Below are positions 25,401 through 33,234 of a DNA stretch of 64,000 nt, piece by piece (positions within the stretch are counted from its first letter, which is position 1; each line of letters begins with the position of its first letter). The position numbers and the translations under genes are program-made. The DNA comes from Streptomyces sp. L-9-10 (lineage in GTDB: Bacteria > Actinomycetota > Actinomycetes > Streptomycetales > Streptomycetaceae), in assembly GCF_004151105.1 (NCBI RefSeq), contig NZ_PHRF01000097.1, positions 85,246 through 149,245 on the forward strand. The letters are read 5' to 3'. The notes under the pieces were generated by a model, which was given only the letters and a program-made list of their open reading frames with translations, ran no database searches and was not told where the DNA came from.

Positions 25401-26478
25401 GCGGGACGGCGGCGGCCATGGCGGCGGCCGTCTCCGGGGTCTGGAACATCGGCTCGGTGAAGACGGGCGCGCGGAAGACGGCCACGGCGGGCCGGGTGGC
25501 GCGGCGACGCGAGCGCTCGGGCGCCTCGGTCTCGCTCTGCGCGGCCTTCGGCGCGGGCTTCTCCTCCGCCGTGGTCTCCGGAGCGGCGGCGCGGCGGCGC
25601 GTACGGCCACGCGTGGCGGCCTTCTCGGCGGCCACGACCTCGGTCTCGTCCGCGGTGATCTGCGTGACGGCGCCCTGCGGCAGGCTCTCGCCCGCCGCGG
25701 CTCCGTTGCCGTTGTCGTTCGCCGCGCTCGCGGTCGCGGTCGCCTCGGGCGCACCGGCGGGGGCGGTGGCCCTGCGGGTGGCGCGGCGGCGCGTACGGCC
25801 GGCCGCCGGGGCGGTCTCCTCGGCGGGGCTCTCCTCACGCGCCACGACCTCGGGAGCCGTGACGTCAGTGACCTCAGCGACCTCGGGAACCGTGACCTCA
25901 GGAGTCTCGGCGGCGACGGGCGCGGGAGCGGCGGTCTTACGGGTGGCACGACGGCGCGCACGCGGAGCGGCCACCGGCTCCGGCTCCGGCTCCGGCACAG
26001 CGGACTCGGGCGTCTCAGCCGCCTCGACGGTCACCTCAGGAGCAGGGGCAGCGGTCTTACGAGTCGCACGACGGCGCGCACGCGGAGCGGCGACCGGCTC
26101 CGGCTCCGGCTCCGACACGGCGGGCTCCACGGCCTCGGGCGTCGCGGCGGTCTCCACCGGCTCGACGGTCACCTCAGGAGCGGGAGCGGCGGTCTTACGG
26201 GTCGCCCGGCGACGCGCACGCGGCGCGGCCACCGGCTCCTCCGTCACACCCGTACCGTCGTTCGCGACCGCCCCCGCGGCCTCGGCGGCCGGCGCGGCCT
26301 GCGCCTGCGCGACGGTCTCCGTGACGCTCGTGGCGTCCTCGGTTCCCGCGGCAGCGGCGGGCGGTCCCGCCGGGCGGGACGCGGCGCGGCGCCTGCGGCG
26401 CGGCGGCAGCGTGTCGCTGGGCGAGTTGTTGTCTTCGTTGGTGTCCCCGGGGGTGCCGGGTTCAGTGGGCTCAAGCAT
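22429..26478 (-). CDS. rne: Ribonuclease E/G family endoribonuclease, large actinobacterial form
   Basis: Single-strand-specific, membrane- or complex-associated endoRNase for mRNA decay and rRNA processing. The 1349-aa protein has the catalytic core in the middle (about 590-1010): an S1 RNA-binding segment with YVGNVYLGKVQNVLPSMEAAFVDIG, the metal-binding MIVVDVNTGKFTG and VVIDFIDM, and the zinc-link CVHCNGRG. Both flanks are disordered: about 590 N-terminal residues of Ala/Pro/Glu-rich sequence with repeated Arg boxes, and about 340 C-terminal residues ending in a Lys/Thr/Ala tail. Start is ATG at 26478 (MLEPTEPGTPGD). The swapped layout, core in the middle, matches S. coelicolor RNase ES. 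Confidence 0.94.
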   Translation of the reverse strand: MLEPTEPGTPGDTNEDNNSPSDTLPPRRRRRAASRPAGPPAAAAGTEDATSVTETVAQAQAAPAAEAAGAVANDGTGVTEEPVAAPRARRRATRKTAAPAPEVTVEPVETAATPEAVEPAVSEPEPEPVAAPRARRRATRKTAAPAPEVTVEAAETPESAVPEPEPEPVAAPRARRRATRKTAAPAPVAAETPEVTVPEVAEVTDVTAPEVVAREESPAEETAPAAGRTRRRATRRATAPAGAPEATATASAANDNGNGAAAGESLPQGAVTQITADETEVVAAEKAATRGRTRRRAAAPETTAEEKPAPKAAQSETEAPERSRRRATRPAVAVFRAPVFTEPMFQTPETAAAMAAAVPPVDDAEDLDETEEETQTAAVPEPATAPEPSGRRRRRRRGEPAEPVEAPAPRAAAESAQEHAEEPAAEPDTEQSAEGDDSDEYEDRPSRRRRRGGRRRRRGESADAEDTTDEQDDSGAHAEDEDTAEHEEADEDHDESEASSGGGSSSSRRRRRRRRRSGDGGSEAESGGDDPERTVVKVREPRKKEEREPSTSSDEVQSIKGSTRLEAKKQRRREGREQGRRRVPIITEAEFLARREAVERVMVVRQNGERTQIGVLEDNVLVEHYVNKEQATSYVGNVYLGKVQNVLPSMEAAFVDIGKGRNAVLYAGEVNFEALGMANGPRRIETALKSGQSVLVQVTKDPIGHKGARLTSQVSLPGRYLVYVPEGSMTGISRKLPDTERSRLKTILKKIVPEDAGVIVRTAAEGASEDELRRDVERLQSQWEDIKKKSKSGNAPTLLYGEPDMTVRVVRDIFNEDFSKVIVSGDEAWQTIHGYVEHVAPDLSDRLSRWTSEVDVFATYRIDEQLMKALDRKVWLPSGGSLVIDKTEAMIVVDVNTGKFTGQGGNLEETVTRNNLEAAEEIVRQLRLRDLGGIVVIDFIDMVLESNRDLVLRRLLECLGRDRTKHQVAEVTSLGLVQMTRKRVGQGLLESFSETCVHCNGRGVIVHMEQPTAAGGGGNGKRSKKRGRGGAAGTEHEHEHEHVESAETETEAEVAAEVAAPVALAEPLSDTFAPDEELFSSVAEAEASVRGRSRRRASRKASAPAGSPRTAESVPEPEAAPAQAPGTEAPAAGTRVETPAPAAAADVAPAAGPEAPAEEAAPKGRTRRRATRKATAPAGSPKAADAEAAAEVVLPVSAEPETVPEPVVPVVAEASVAEEAPVAAPPRARRRATRKVTAPAGSPSGAEDAAIVVVESARAEEPVAAEEPATAGEPAAEEPAAPAKKAVRKKATTAKKTTTAKKTAAKKTTTAKKTAAKKTTAKKTAKSTTKKTAAAERTTPSGVTASTED
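25920..26240 (-). repeat. Imperfect coding repeats in rne (Arg-box modules)
   Basis: Three near-identical DNA segments encode RARRRATRKTAAPAP followed by a Val/Glu/Pro linker. Further variants occur upstream and downstream of the catalytic core. Period is irregular (about 120-140 bases) and stays in frame. Confidence 0.65.
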
Positions 26479-26710
26479 GCGGGCGGTTCTCCCGTCACGC
26501 TCCCGGGCGCCACGCCTGATTCCGGTCCGGCCGCGGCTCGCGCGCTGCGCGATTGCCGCCGTCCGGGGCGCGGGCGCCGCACGGGAGCTGTTATGTCTGG
26601 CTCGCCGGTTCCCTACGCGATGTACGTACGGCCTGGCGAAAGTCTTCTGGTCAGTGCGCCGCCCGACCCAGGTGGCTCCCGAGTCCCAGGGCTGCGCTAC
26701 AACGACCGCC

Positions 26711-27517
26711 CTACGCGGTACCCGCACCTTCCGGCGCCTTCGCGGCGGCGGGTCCGGCGGCCTTGGGTGGGGCGGGCCGGACTGCCTCGCGGTCGGGCGC
26801 GAGCGGATCGGTCACCGTTCCGGACTCCTCGTCGAAGAGCCCCTGCGCCAGCCTGGTCACCGCTGCGGGGACCGGCGGCGCCAGGTCGGCCACAGCTCGG
26901 AGACCGGACAGGACGTCGTCGGGTCGCACGGCAGGTGTCACGTGCCGAACAACCAGCCGCAGTATCGCACAGGGCCCGTCCCCCGGCCTATCAGGCCGGG
27001 ACCGAGCCCCCTCCGCACCCGCCTCGGGGACCGCTTCAAGACCGGCCACGGCCGCCCGTGCGTCGAAGGTCCGCAGACCGTTCTTCGTACGGCGTTCGAC
27101 CTCGACCGACTCGGCCGCAAGAAAGGCGGCCACGGCCTCTTCCGCCGCGCGTGGCTCGACGCCGTCCAGCCGCAGCTCCCATACGGAAGCGGTCAGCCGG
27201 TCGGCGAACCCCGTCGTACGGACCTCGACAGCGTCGATGATGTCCAGGCCGGCCGGCAGCGACTCGTCGAGCAGCTCACGCAGCTTGTCCGGGTCGCACA
27301 CCTCCACCAGGGCGATCTCCAGGAACTCGGCCTCGCTGCCCGTGCCGGTGGGTGCGGCATTGGCGTACGACACCTTCGGATGCGGGGTGAAGCCCGCCGA
27401 GTACGCCATGGGCACCTCGGCGCGGCGCAGCGCCCGCTCGAAGGCGCGCTGGAAGTCACGGTGGCTGGTGAACCGGAGGCGGCCGCGCTTGGTGTAGCGC
27501 AGTCGCATGCGCTGCAC
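26711..27517 (-). CDS. DUF2344 / TIGR03936 radical-SAM-associated protein
   Basis: A 268-aa protein beginning MQRMRLRYTKRGRLRFTSHRDFQRAFERALRRAEVP, then YSAGFTPHPKVSYANA, the DUF2344 signature. These proteins travel with, or are fused to, the B12-binding radical-SAM protein found 3 kb upstream here, and are thought to act together in a modification whose substrate is not known to me. The C-terminal 40 residues are Ala/Pro-rich. GTG start at 27517; an ATG three codons later is possible. It precedes rne on the same strand. Confidence 0.88.
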   Translation of the reverse strand: MQRMRLRYTKRGRLRFTSHRDFQRAFERALRRAEVPMAYSAGFTPHPKVSYANAAPTGTGSEAEFLEIALVEVCDPDKLRELLDESLPAGLDIIDAVEVRTTGFADRLTASVWELRLDGVEPRAAEEAVAAFLAAESVEVERRTKNGLRTFDARAAVAGLEAVPEAGAEGARSRPDRPGDGPCAILRLVVRHVTPAVRPDDVLSGLRAVADLAPPVPAAVTRLAQGLFDEESGTVTDPLAPDREAVRPAPPKAAGPAAAKAPEGAGTA

Positions 27518-27783
27518 CGCCGGTGCGGGCGGCGGGCCTTCGGGCTGTCGCTTGCCCAGTGGTTCTTCTCCTCGGTGCGGGCGGTACGCGGTGACGCGCC
27601 GCCCTCGGACGTGGGGGTGGCCCCGGGTCCCGGTTCCGTCCCGCTTTCGCGGGGAGATCTCGGGTGCGGGGTCCGCGCCGGGGACGATCGTTGTACTACC
27701 CAGAGTACGCGTACGGCCCTCCCGCGGTTCCCCGCCCTCGGGCGGACGGGGCCGCGCACCGCTGCCCGCGGGGCCCGGGTGCC

Positions 27784-28317
27784 TCAGCCGTCCGTCCGGA
27801 CCCAGTAGCGGAGCTTCCCGCCGCGCTGGTCCTCCAGCACCCCGCCGGCCGCCTCGATCACCTTCCGCGACGGAACGTTCGTGGTGTCGCAGGTGACCAG
27901 CACCGATGCGAGGCCGATGGCACGGGCGACGGGCAGGGACGCGACGAGCATGGCGGTCGCGTGGCCCTGCCGCCGCGCGGTGGGGCGTACGGCGTAGCCG
28001 ATATGGCCGCCCAGCTCACGCAGGAACGGGTTGAGCCGGTGGCGGATGGCGAGACGTCCCAGGAACGTCTCGCCCTCGACGTACCAGAGGGTGGTGTTGG
28101 GCACCCACCCCTCGATCCGCGGGGTCTCCTCCAGCGGCTCGGCGTTGAGCCGCTCCACATACGCGGCGAAGACCTCGGGCCGGTGCCAGGTCCCGCCGAA
28201 CTCCTCCATCTCGTGCAGGAGCAACGAGCGCTCGTCCGCGCCCTCTTCGACGAACTCCTTCATGGCGTCCAGGAAGGAGGAATGGACCTTGACGTCAGGG
28301 GCGATGAACCGCGGCAT
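27784..28317 (-). CDS. GNAT family N-acetyltransferase
   Basis: 177 aa. The acetyl-CoA loop appears as IGYAVRPTARRQGHATAML, followed by VLVTCDTTNVPSRKVIEAAGGVLED, the typical GNAT C-terminal strand-helix. The start MPRFIAPDVKVHSSFLDAMKEF at 28317 is chosen over upstream readings, which have no conserved content. It lies between the two radical-SAM-linked genes, but GNAT proteins are mobile in such positions and no substrate can be named. Confidence 0.87.
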   Translation of the reverse strand: MPRFIAPDVKVHSSFLDAMKEFVEEGADERSLLLHEMEEFGGTWHRPEVFAAYVERLNAEPLEETPRIEGWVPNTTLWYVEGETFLGRLAIRHRLNPFLRELGGHIGYAVRPTARRQGHATAMLVASLPVARAIGLASVLVTCDTTNVPSRKVIEAAGGVLEDQRGGKLRYWVRTDG

Positions 28318-28409
28318 CAGCCCATTGTGCGGGCGAGCGGGGCGGAACCCGGCCACGGACAGGCTCTGCCCGTGGCCGGGCGCGCCCCGGCACTCCGTCT
28401 CGCCCGCCG

Positions 28410-30335
28410 CTACTTGACGACGGTGAGCGGCAGCAGCTTCTTGCCCGTGGGGCCGATCTGGATCTCGGTGTCCATCTGCGGGCAGACCCCGCAGTCGAAG
28501 CACGGCGTCCAGCGGCAGTCCTCGACCTCGGTCTCGTCGAGCGCGTCCTGCCAGTCCTCCCAGAGCCAGTCCTTGTCGAGACCGGAGTCCAGGTGGTCCC
28601 AGGGCAGGACCTCCTCGTACGTACGCTCGCGCGTCGTGTACCAGGCGACGTCCACGCCGAACTCCGGCAGCGTCTTCTCCGCGCCGGCCATCCAGCGGTC
28701 GTACGAGAAGTGCTCACGCCAGCCGTCGAACCGGCCGCCGTCCTCGTACACCGCGCGGATGACCGCGCCGATGCGCCGGTCGCCGCGCGAGAGCAGGCCC
28801 TCGACGATGCCGGGCTTGCCGTCGTGGTAGCGGAAGCCGATGGAGCGGCCGTACTTCTTGTCGCCCCGGATCTTGTCGCGGAGCTTCTCCAGCCGGGCGT
28901 CGGTCTCCTCGGCGCTGAGCTGGGGCGCCCACTGGAACGGGGTGTGCGGCTTGGGTACGAACCCGCCGATCGAGACCGTGCAGCGGATGTCGTTCTGGCC
29001 GGACACCTTGCGGCCCTCGGCGATGACGTTGACCGCCATGTCGCCGATCTGGAGGACGTCCTCGTCGGTCTCGGTGGGCAGACCGCACATGAAGTACAGC
29101 TTCACCTGCCGCCAGCCGTTGCCGTACGCGGTGGAGACCGTACGGATCAGGTCCTCCTCCGAGACCATCTTGTTGATGACCTTGCGCAGCCGCTCGGAGC
29201 CGCCCTCGGGGGCGAAGGTCAGACCGGACCTGCGGCCGTTCCTGGTCAGCTCGTTGGCCAGGTCGACGTTGAACGCGTCGACGCGGGTGGACGGGAGGGA
29301 CAGGCCGATCTTGTCCTCCTCGTAGCGGTCCGCGAGCCCCTTGGCGATGTCGCCGATCTCGCTGTGGTCGGCGGAGGAGAGCGAGAGCAGACCGACCTCC
29401 TCGAAGCCGGTCGCCTTCAGCCCCTTCTCGACCATCTCGCCGACCCCGGTGATGCTGCGCTCGCGCACCGGGCGGGTGATCATGCCCGCCTGGCAGAACC
29501 GGCAGCCGCGCGTGCAGCCGCGGAAGATCTCCACGGACATCCGCTCGTGAACGGTCTCGGCGAGCGGGACGAGCGGCTGCTTCGGGTACGGCCACTCGTC
29601 GAGGTCCATCACGGTGTGCTTGGACACCCGCCACGGCACACCGGACTTGTTCGGTACGACGCGCGCGATGCGGCCGTCCGGGAGGTACTCGACGTCGTAG
29701 AAGCCGGGGACGTACACCCCGCCGGTCTTCGCGAGCCGGAAGAGGACCTCCTCGCGCCCGCCGGGGCGGCCCTCCGCCTTCCAGGCCCGGATGATCTCGG
29801 TGATCTCCAGTACGGCCTGCTCGCCGTCGCCGATGACCGCGCAGTCGATGAACTCCGCGATCGGCTCGGGGTTGAAGGCGGCGTGGCCGCCGGCGAGCAC
29901 GATGGGGTGGTCGACGGTACGGTCCCTCGCCGCCAGCGGGATGCCCGCGAGGTCCAGGGCGGTGAGCATGTTCGTGTAGCCCAGCTCGGTGGAGAAGCTC
30001 AGGCCGAAGACGTCGAAGGCACCGACCGGCCGGTGGCTGTCCACCGTGAACTGCGGGACGTTGTGCTCGCGCATCAGCTCTTCGAGATCCGGCCAGACGC
30101 TGTACGTACGCTCGGCGAGCACGCCCTCGCGCTCGTTCAGTACCTCGTAAAGGATCATGACGCCCTGGTTGGGCAGCCCGACCTCGTAGGCGTCCGGGTA
30201 CATCAGCGCCCAGCGGACGTCGGTGGAGTCCCACGGCTTGACCGTGGAGTTGAGTTCACCACCGACGTATTGGATCGGCTTCTGCACATGCGGGAGCAGG
30301 GCTTCGAGCTGCGGGAAGACCGATTCTGCAGACAT
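28410..30335 (-). CDS. B12-binding-domain radical SAM protein (TIGR03960 family)
   Basis: A 641-aa protein. The N-terminal half has a cobalamin-binding-like Rossmann domain (MYPDAYEVGLPNQGVMILYE, then VFGLSFSTELGYTNML). The radical-SAM cluster motif is FRGCTRGCRFCQAG (CxxxCxxC), followed by the SAM-binding GLLSLSSADHSE. Near the C-terminus a CFDCGVC segment may hold a second metal or cluster. Its usual partner is the DUF2344 protein found downstream. Start taken at MSAESVFPQLEALLPHVQ; a longer in-frame ATG exists at 30371. Reaction unknown. Confidence 0.9.
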   Translation of the reverse strand: MSAESVFPQLEALLPHVQKPIQYVGGELNSTVKPWDSTDVRWALMYPDAYEVGLPNQGVMILYEVLNEREGVLAERTYSVWPDLEELMREHNVPQFTVDSHRPVGAFDVFGLSFSTELGYTNMLTALDLAGIPLAARDRTVDHPIVLAGGHAAFNPEPIAEFIDCAVIGDGEQAVLEITEIIRAWKAEGRPGGREEVLFRLAKTGGVYVPGFYDVEYLPDGRIARVVPNKSGVPWRVSKHTVMDLDEWPYPKQPLVPLAETVHERMSVEIFRGCTRGCRFCQAGMITRPVRERSITGVGEMVEKGLKATGFEEVGLLSLSSADHSEIGDIAKGLADRYEEDKIGLSLPSTRVDAFNVDLANELTRNGRRSGLTFAPEGGSERLRKVINKMVSEEDLIRTVSTAYGNGWRQVKLYFMCGLPTETDEDVLQIGDMAVNVIAEGRKVSGQNDIRCTVSIGGFVPKPHTPFQWAPQLSAEETDARLEKLRDKIRGDKKYGRSIGFRYHDGKPGIVEGLLSRGDRRIGAVIRAVYEDGGRFDGWREHFSYDRWMAGAEKTLPEFGVDVAWYTTRERTYEEVLPWDHLDSGLDKDWLWEDWQDALDETEVEDCRWTPCFDCGVCPQMDTEIQIGPTGKKLLPLTVVK

Positions 30336-30388
30336 CACGGCGATCTTTCGTGGACTGACAGGGGTGACCATTCAGCCTACCCCGGTGG

Positions 30389-31969
30389 TCAGCCCGTCAG
30401 ATCCGCCCGCAGCCGGGGGTCCGACGCCTCCTCCCACAGGCCCGGCACCTCCTGCTCACGGCGCTCGCCCCGGGCCTCCTCCTGGCCGTACAGCAGGCCC
30501 CAGGTGAACGCGGACTCGCCCGCCGCGTGGGCCCTGACCGCGAGATCGCGGAGGGCCTCACGGGCCACCACGCTGTCCTGGTGGTCGCCGAGCGCGGTCT
30601 GGAGGGCCTTCATGCGCTTGGCGAAGCGCTTGGCCGGCTTGCCCAGGGCGGGGTGGGCCGCCTCGGCGGCGTAGCGGGCGCGCTTGGCGGCCTTGCGGGC
30701 GTCGTGCATCGCCAGGTCGCGCTCCTCGCCGGGGGCGAGCGCCAGCGCGTGCCCGACCCGGCCGGCCAGCCGCTCGTAGTTCTTGAGGATCGCCCGGGGC
30801 AGCGCCTTGCCGGCGGGCTGCGCGGCGTCCGGCCGCAGCGGCGGCGAGGTGAACAGTCCGTCGAGCGTCTCCAGCAGGGTCAGATACCGCTCGCTGTCGA
30901 GTACGGCGACGGTCCTGCTCCGGGACCCGGCCCGCTGGGCGGCGTCCCAGGTCCGGAGCCGGGCGCGCACCGGCCCGAGGAGCAGTGTCACGGGCAGCGC
31001 GTCGATCCGGGCGCTCAGCCGCTCGTCGAGGACCTCGTGGTCGCGGTCGACGCCCAGCTCCGCCGCGACCCACTTGAGCTCCTCGGCCACCGGGTCGGTG
31101 ACGGTCCGGTCGAGGATCTTCCGGTACGTACGGAAGGCGGAGCGCATCCGGCGGGTGGCGACGCGCAGCTGGTGCACGGAGTCCGGCAGGTCGCGGCGTA
31201 CGGCCGGGTCCTGGGCGATGATCGCGTCGGCCTGGTCGCGCAGATAGGCCAGGATGTGGTCCCCTGCGCTGCGCTGCCCGCCCTTCGCCGCCCGTGTGCC
31301 GGCCCTGCCCGGCTCGTCGGGCGCCGTCCCACCGTCGGTTGCCGTCTCGGCCAGTGCCCTGCCGAGCTTCGACGCGGCGGACGCCGGGCGCAGTCCGGCC
31401 TTGCGGAGCTTCTTCTCCACCGCGTCGAGGATCGCGGGATCGGCGTCGTCGCCCAGTTCCACCTCGACCTCGGTCCAGGAGGCGGTCCCGCCGTCCTTTC
31501 CGCCGGCGCCCCCGGCGAGGCGTCGCGCGCGTACGGCGTCCACGCTCGCCTCGGCGAGCAGCGTGCCCTCGGCGTCGAGCAGCTGGAGGATGTCGCGCGA
31601 GGTCGTGAGCCGTACGAGGGGGCTGAGCCCGGCGCCGCGCACGCGCGAGCGGACCAGCGCGGCGAGTTCGTCCGGAAGGGTGTCGGCGAGCGGTGCCCTG
31701 ATCTCGTCGCGGACACCGGCGGAGACCGGGAACTTCAGATGCCAGCCCTCGTCACCGCCGCCCGTGCGGCGCCGCAGTGTGACGTGGTCCCCGGTGAGGC
31801 GCAGATCCGCGGTGTCGTAGTAGACGGCGTCCAGTTCCACCACGCCTCTGGCGCGGACGGTCGCGACTCCCTTGACCCCGGTGAGATCCGGCAGTCCGGA
31901 GGACTCATCGCCGTCGGAGGGCGCGGGAAGCTCGTATTTGCGCTCGATCTCTCGCTTTGTGTCCGCCAT
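30389..31969 (-). CDS. CYTH and CHAD domain protein
   Basis: A 526-aa protein. The N-terminal CYTH domain (residues 1-205) starts with the diagnostic EIERKYELP and has the acidic and basic strands of the triphosphate tunnel fold. The CHAD domain (about 230-510) is an all-helical region rich in conserved His and Arg (SVHQLRVATRRMRSAFRTY, HDARKAAKRARYAAEA). CYTH enzymes hydrolyse triphosphates and CHAD domains bind polyphosphate, so a phosphate-storage role is likely. A terminator of the upstream rodA gene lies directly before it. Confidence 0.92.
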   Translation of the reverse strand: MADTKREIERKYELPAPSDGDESSGLPDLTGVKGVATVRARGVVELDAVYYDTADLRLTGDHVTLRRRTGGGDEGWHLKFPVSAGVRDEIRAPLADTLPDELAALVRSRVRGAGLSPLVRLTTSRDILQLLDAEGTLLAEASVDAVRARRLAGGAGGKDGGTASWTEVEVELGDDADPAILDAVEKKLRKAGLRPASAASKLGRALAETATDGGTAPDEPGRAGTRAAKGGQRSAGDHILAYLRDQADAIIAQDPAVRRDLPDSVHQLRVATRRMRSAFRTYRKILDRTVTDPVAEELKWVAAELGVDRDHEVLDERLSARIDALPVTLLLGPVRARLRTWDAAQRAGSRSRTVAVLDSERYLTLLETLDGLFTSPPLRPDAAQPAGKALPRAILKNYERLAGRVGHALALAPGEERDLAMHDARKAAKRARYAAEAAHPALGKPAKRFAKRMKALQTALGDHQDSVVAREALRDLAVRAHAAGESAFTWGLLYGQEEARGERREQEVPGLWEEASDPRLRADLTG

Positions 31970-31981
31970 GTACCGAATTTA

Positions 31982-32015
31982 GTCCCAGGGGTCGCCCTTG
32001 GGCAGCCCCTGGGAC
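31982..32015 (-). terminator. Terminator downstream of rodA
   Basis: Ten-base perfect arms (gtcccagggg / cccctgggac) with a second small GCCC/GGGC stem in the loop, 16 bases past the rodA stop. Confidence 0.65.
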
Positions 32016-32031
32016 CTTTCGAGGACATGGC

Positions 32032-33231
32032 TCACGCCGTTATCGGCCGCTGCGCCCGGATCGACTGGAGCAGTCCGACGGCGATCCACGCCGCGAACAT
32101 GGCGGTACCGCCGTAGGACACGAACGGCAGCGGCAGACCCGCCACCGGCATGATCCCGAGCGTCATCCCGATGTTCTCGAAGGACTGGAACGCGAACCAG
32201 GCGATGATCCCCGCGGCGACGATCGTGCCGTACAGCTCGGTCGTCTCCCGGGCGATCCGGCAGGCGCGCCACAGGACCACGCCGAGCAGCAGCAGTATCA
32301 GCCCCGCGCCGACGAAGCCCAGTTCCTCGCCCGCGACCGTGAAGACGAAGTCGGTCTGCTGCTCGGGCACGAACTGGCCGGTGGTCTGGGAGCCGTGGAA
32401 GAGCCCGGTGCCGGTGAGGCCGCCGGAACCGATGGCGATCCGCGCCTGGTTGGTGTTGTAGCCGACGCCCGCCGGGTCCAGCTCCGGGTTGGCGAAGGCC
32501 GCGAAGCGGTTGATCTGGTACTCGTCGAGCACGCCGAGCGCCGCGACCGTGATGGCGCCCGCCACTCCCGCGCCCACCAGGCCGATGATCCAGCGGTTGG
32601 AGGCGCCGGAGGCGAGCAGTACGCCGAGCACGATGACGGCCATGACCATCACCGAGCCGAGGTCCGGCATCAGCATGACGATGGCCATCGGGACGACCGC
32701 GAGGACGAGGGACTTCGCGACCGTGCGATGGTCCGGATGGATCTGATCCCCGGCGTCCACCCGGGCCGCCAGCATCACGGCCATGCCCAGGATGATCGTG
32801 ACCTTCACGAACTCGGAGGGCTGGAGGGTGAAGCCGCCGCCGATCACGATCCAGGCGTGGGCGCCGTTGATGGTCGCGCCGAGCGGGGTGAGGACCAGCA
32901 GGACCAGGACGACCGAGAGCCCGTAGAGCGCCGGCACCGCCCCGCGCAGGGTGCGGTGTCCGAGCCAGATCGTGCCGACCATCAGGGCGAACCCGATGCC
33001 GGTGTTGAGCAGATGGCGCACGAGGAAGTAGTACGGATCGCCCTGGTTCAGCTGGGTGCGGTTACGGGTCGCCGACCACACCAGCAGCGAGCCGATCAGC
33101 GACAGGGCCAGCGCCGAGAACATCAGCGGCCAGTCGAGCCGGCGCGCCATCGAGTCACGGGCCACGAGTCTGGCCCAGGTCCCGCGCTCCGGACCGTATC
33201 CGGAGACCGAGAAGCCACTTGTGCCGGCCAT
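32032..33231 (-). CDS. rodA: RodA/FtsW-family SEDS peptidoglycan polymerase
   Basis: A 399-aa SEDS protein with about ten membrane segments that polymerises lipid II glycan strands with a partner class B PBP. Signature pieces are INGAHAWIVIGGGFTLQPSEFVKV and, near the C-terminus, GIMPVAGLPLPFVSYGGTAM. The cognate PBP2 gene ends 3 bases upstream, and mreB/C/D follow further upstream, so this is the rodA of the Streptomyces mre cluster (called sfr in S. coelicolor). The N-terminal 33 residues are cytosolic and Arg-rich. Confidence 0.96.
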   Translation of the reverse strand: MAGTSGFSVSGYGPERGTWARLVARDSMARRLDWPLMFSALALSLIGSLLVWSATRNRTQLNQGDPYYFLVRHLLNTGIGFALMVGTIWLGHRTLRGAVPALYGLSVVLVLLVLTPLGATINGAHAWIVIGGGFTLQPSEFVKVTIILGMAVMLAARVDAGDQIHPDHRTVAKSLVLAVVPMAIVMLMPDLGSVMVMAVIVLGVLLASGASNRWIIGLVGAGVAGAITVAALGVLDEYQINRFAAFANPELDPAGVGYNTNQARIAIGSGGLTGTGLFHGSQTTGQFVPEQQTDFVFTVAGEELGFVGAGLILLLLGVVLWRACRIARETTELYGTIVAAGIIAWFAFQSFENIGMTLGIMPVAGLPLPFVSYGGTAMFAAWIAVGLLQSIRAQRPITA

Positions 33232-33234
33232 CGC

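Noticed and set aside
23353..27240. Very long open frame on the plus strand opposite rne
   Set aside because: It mirrors the repeats of rne on the other strand; composition is Leu/Gly/Arg-rich with no motif, as expected for antisense frames in GC-rich DNA.
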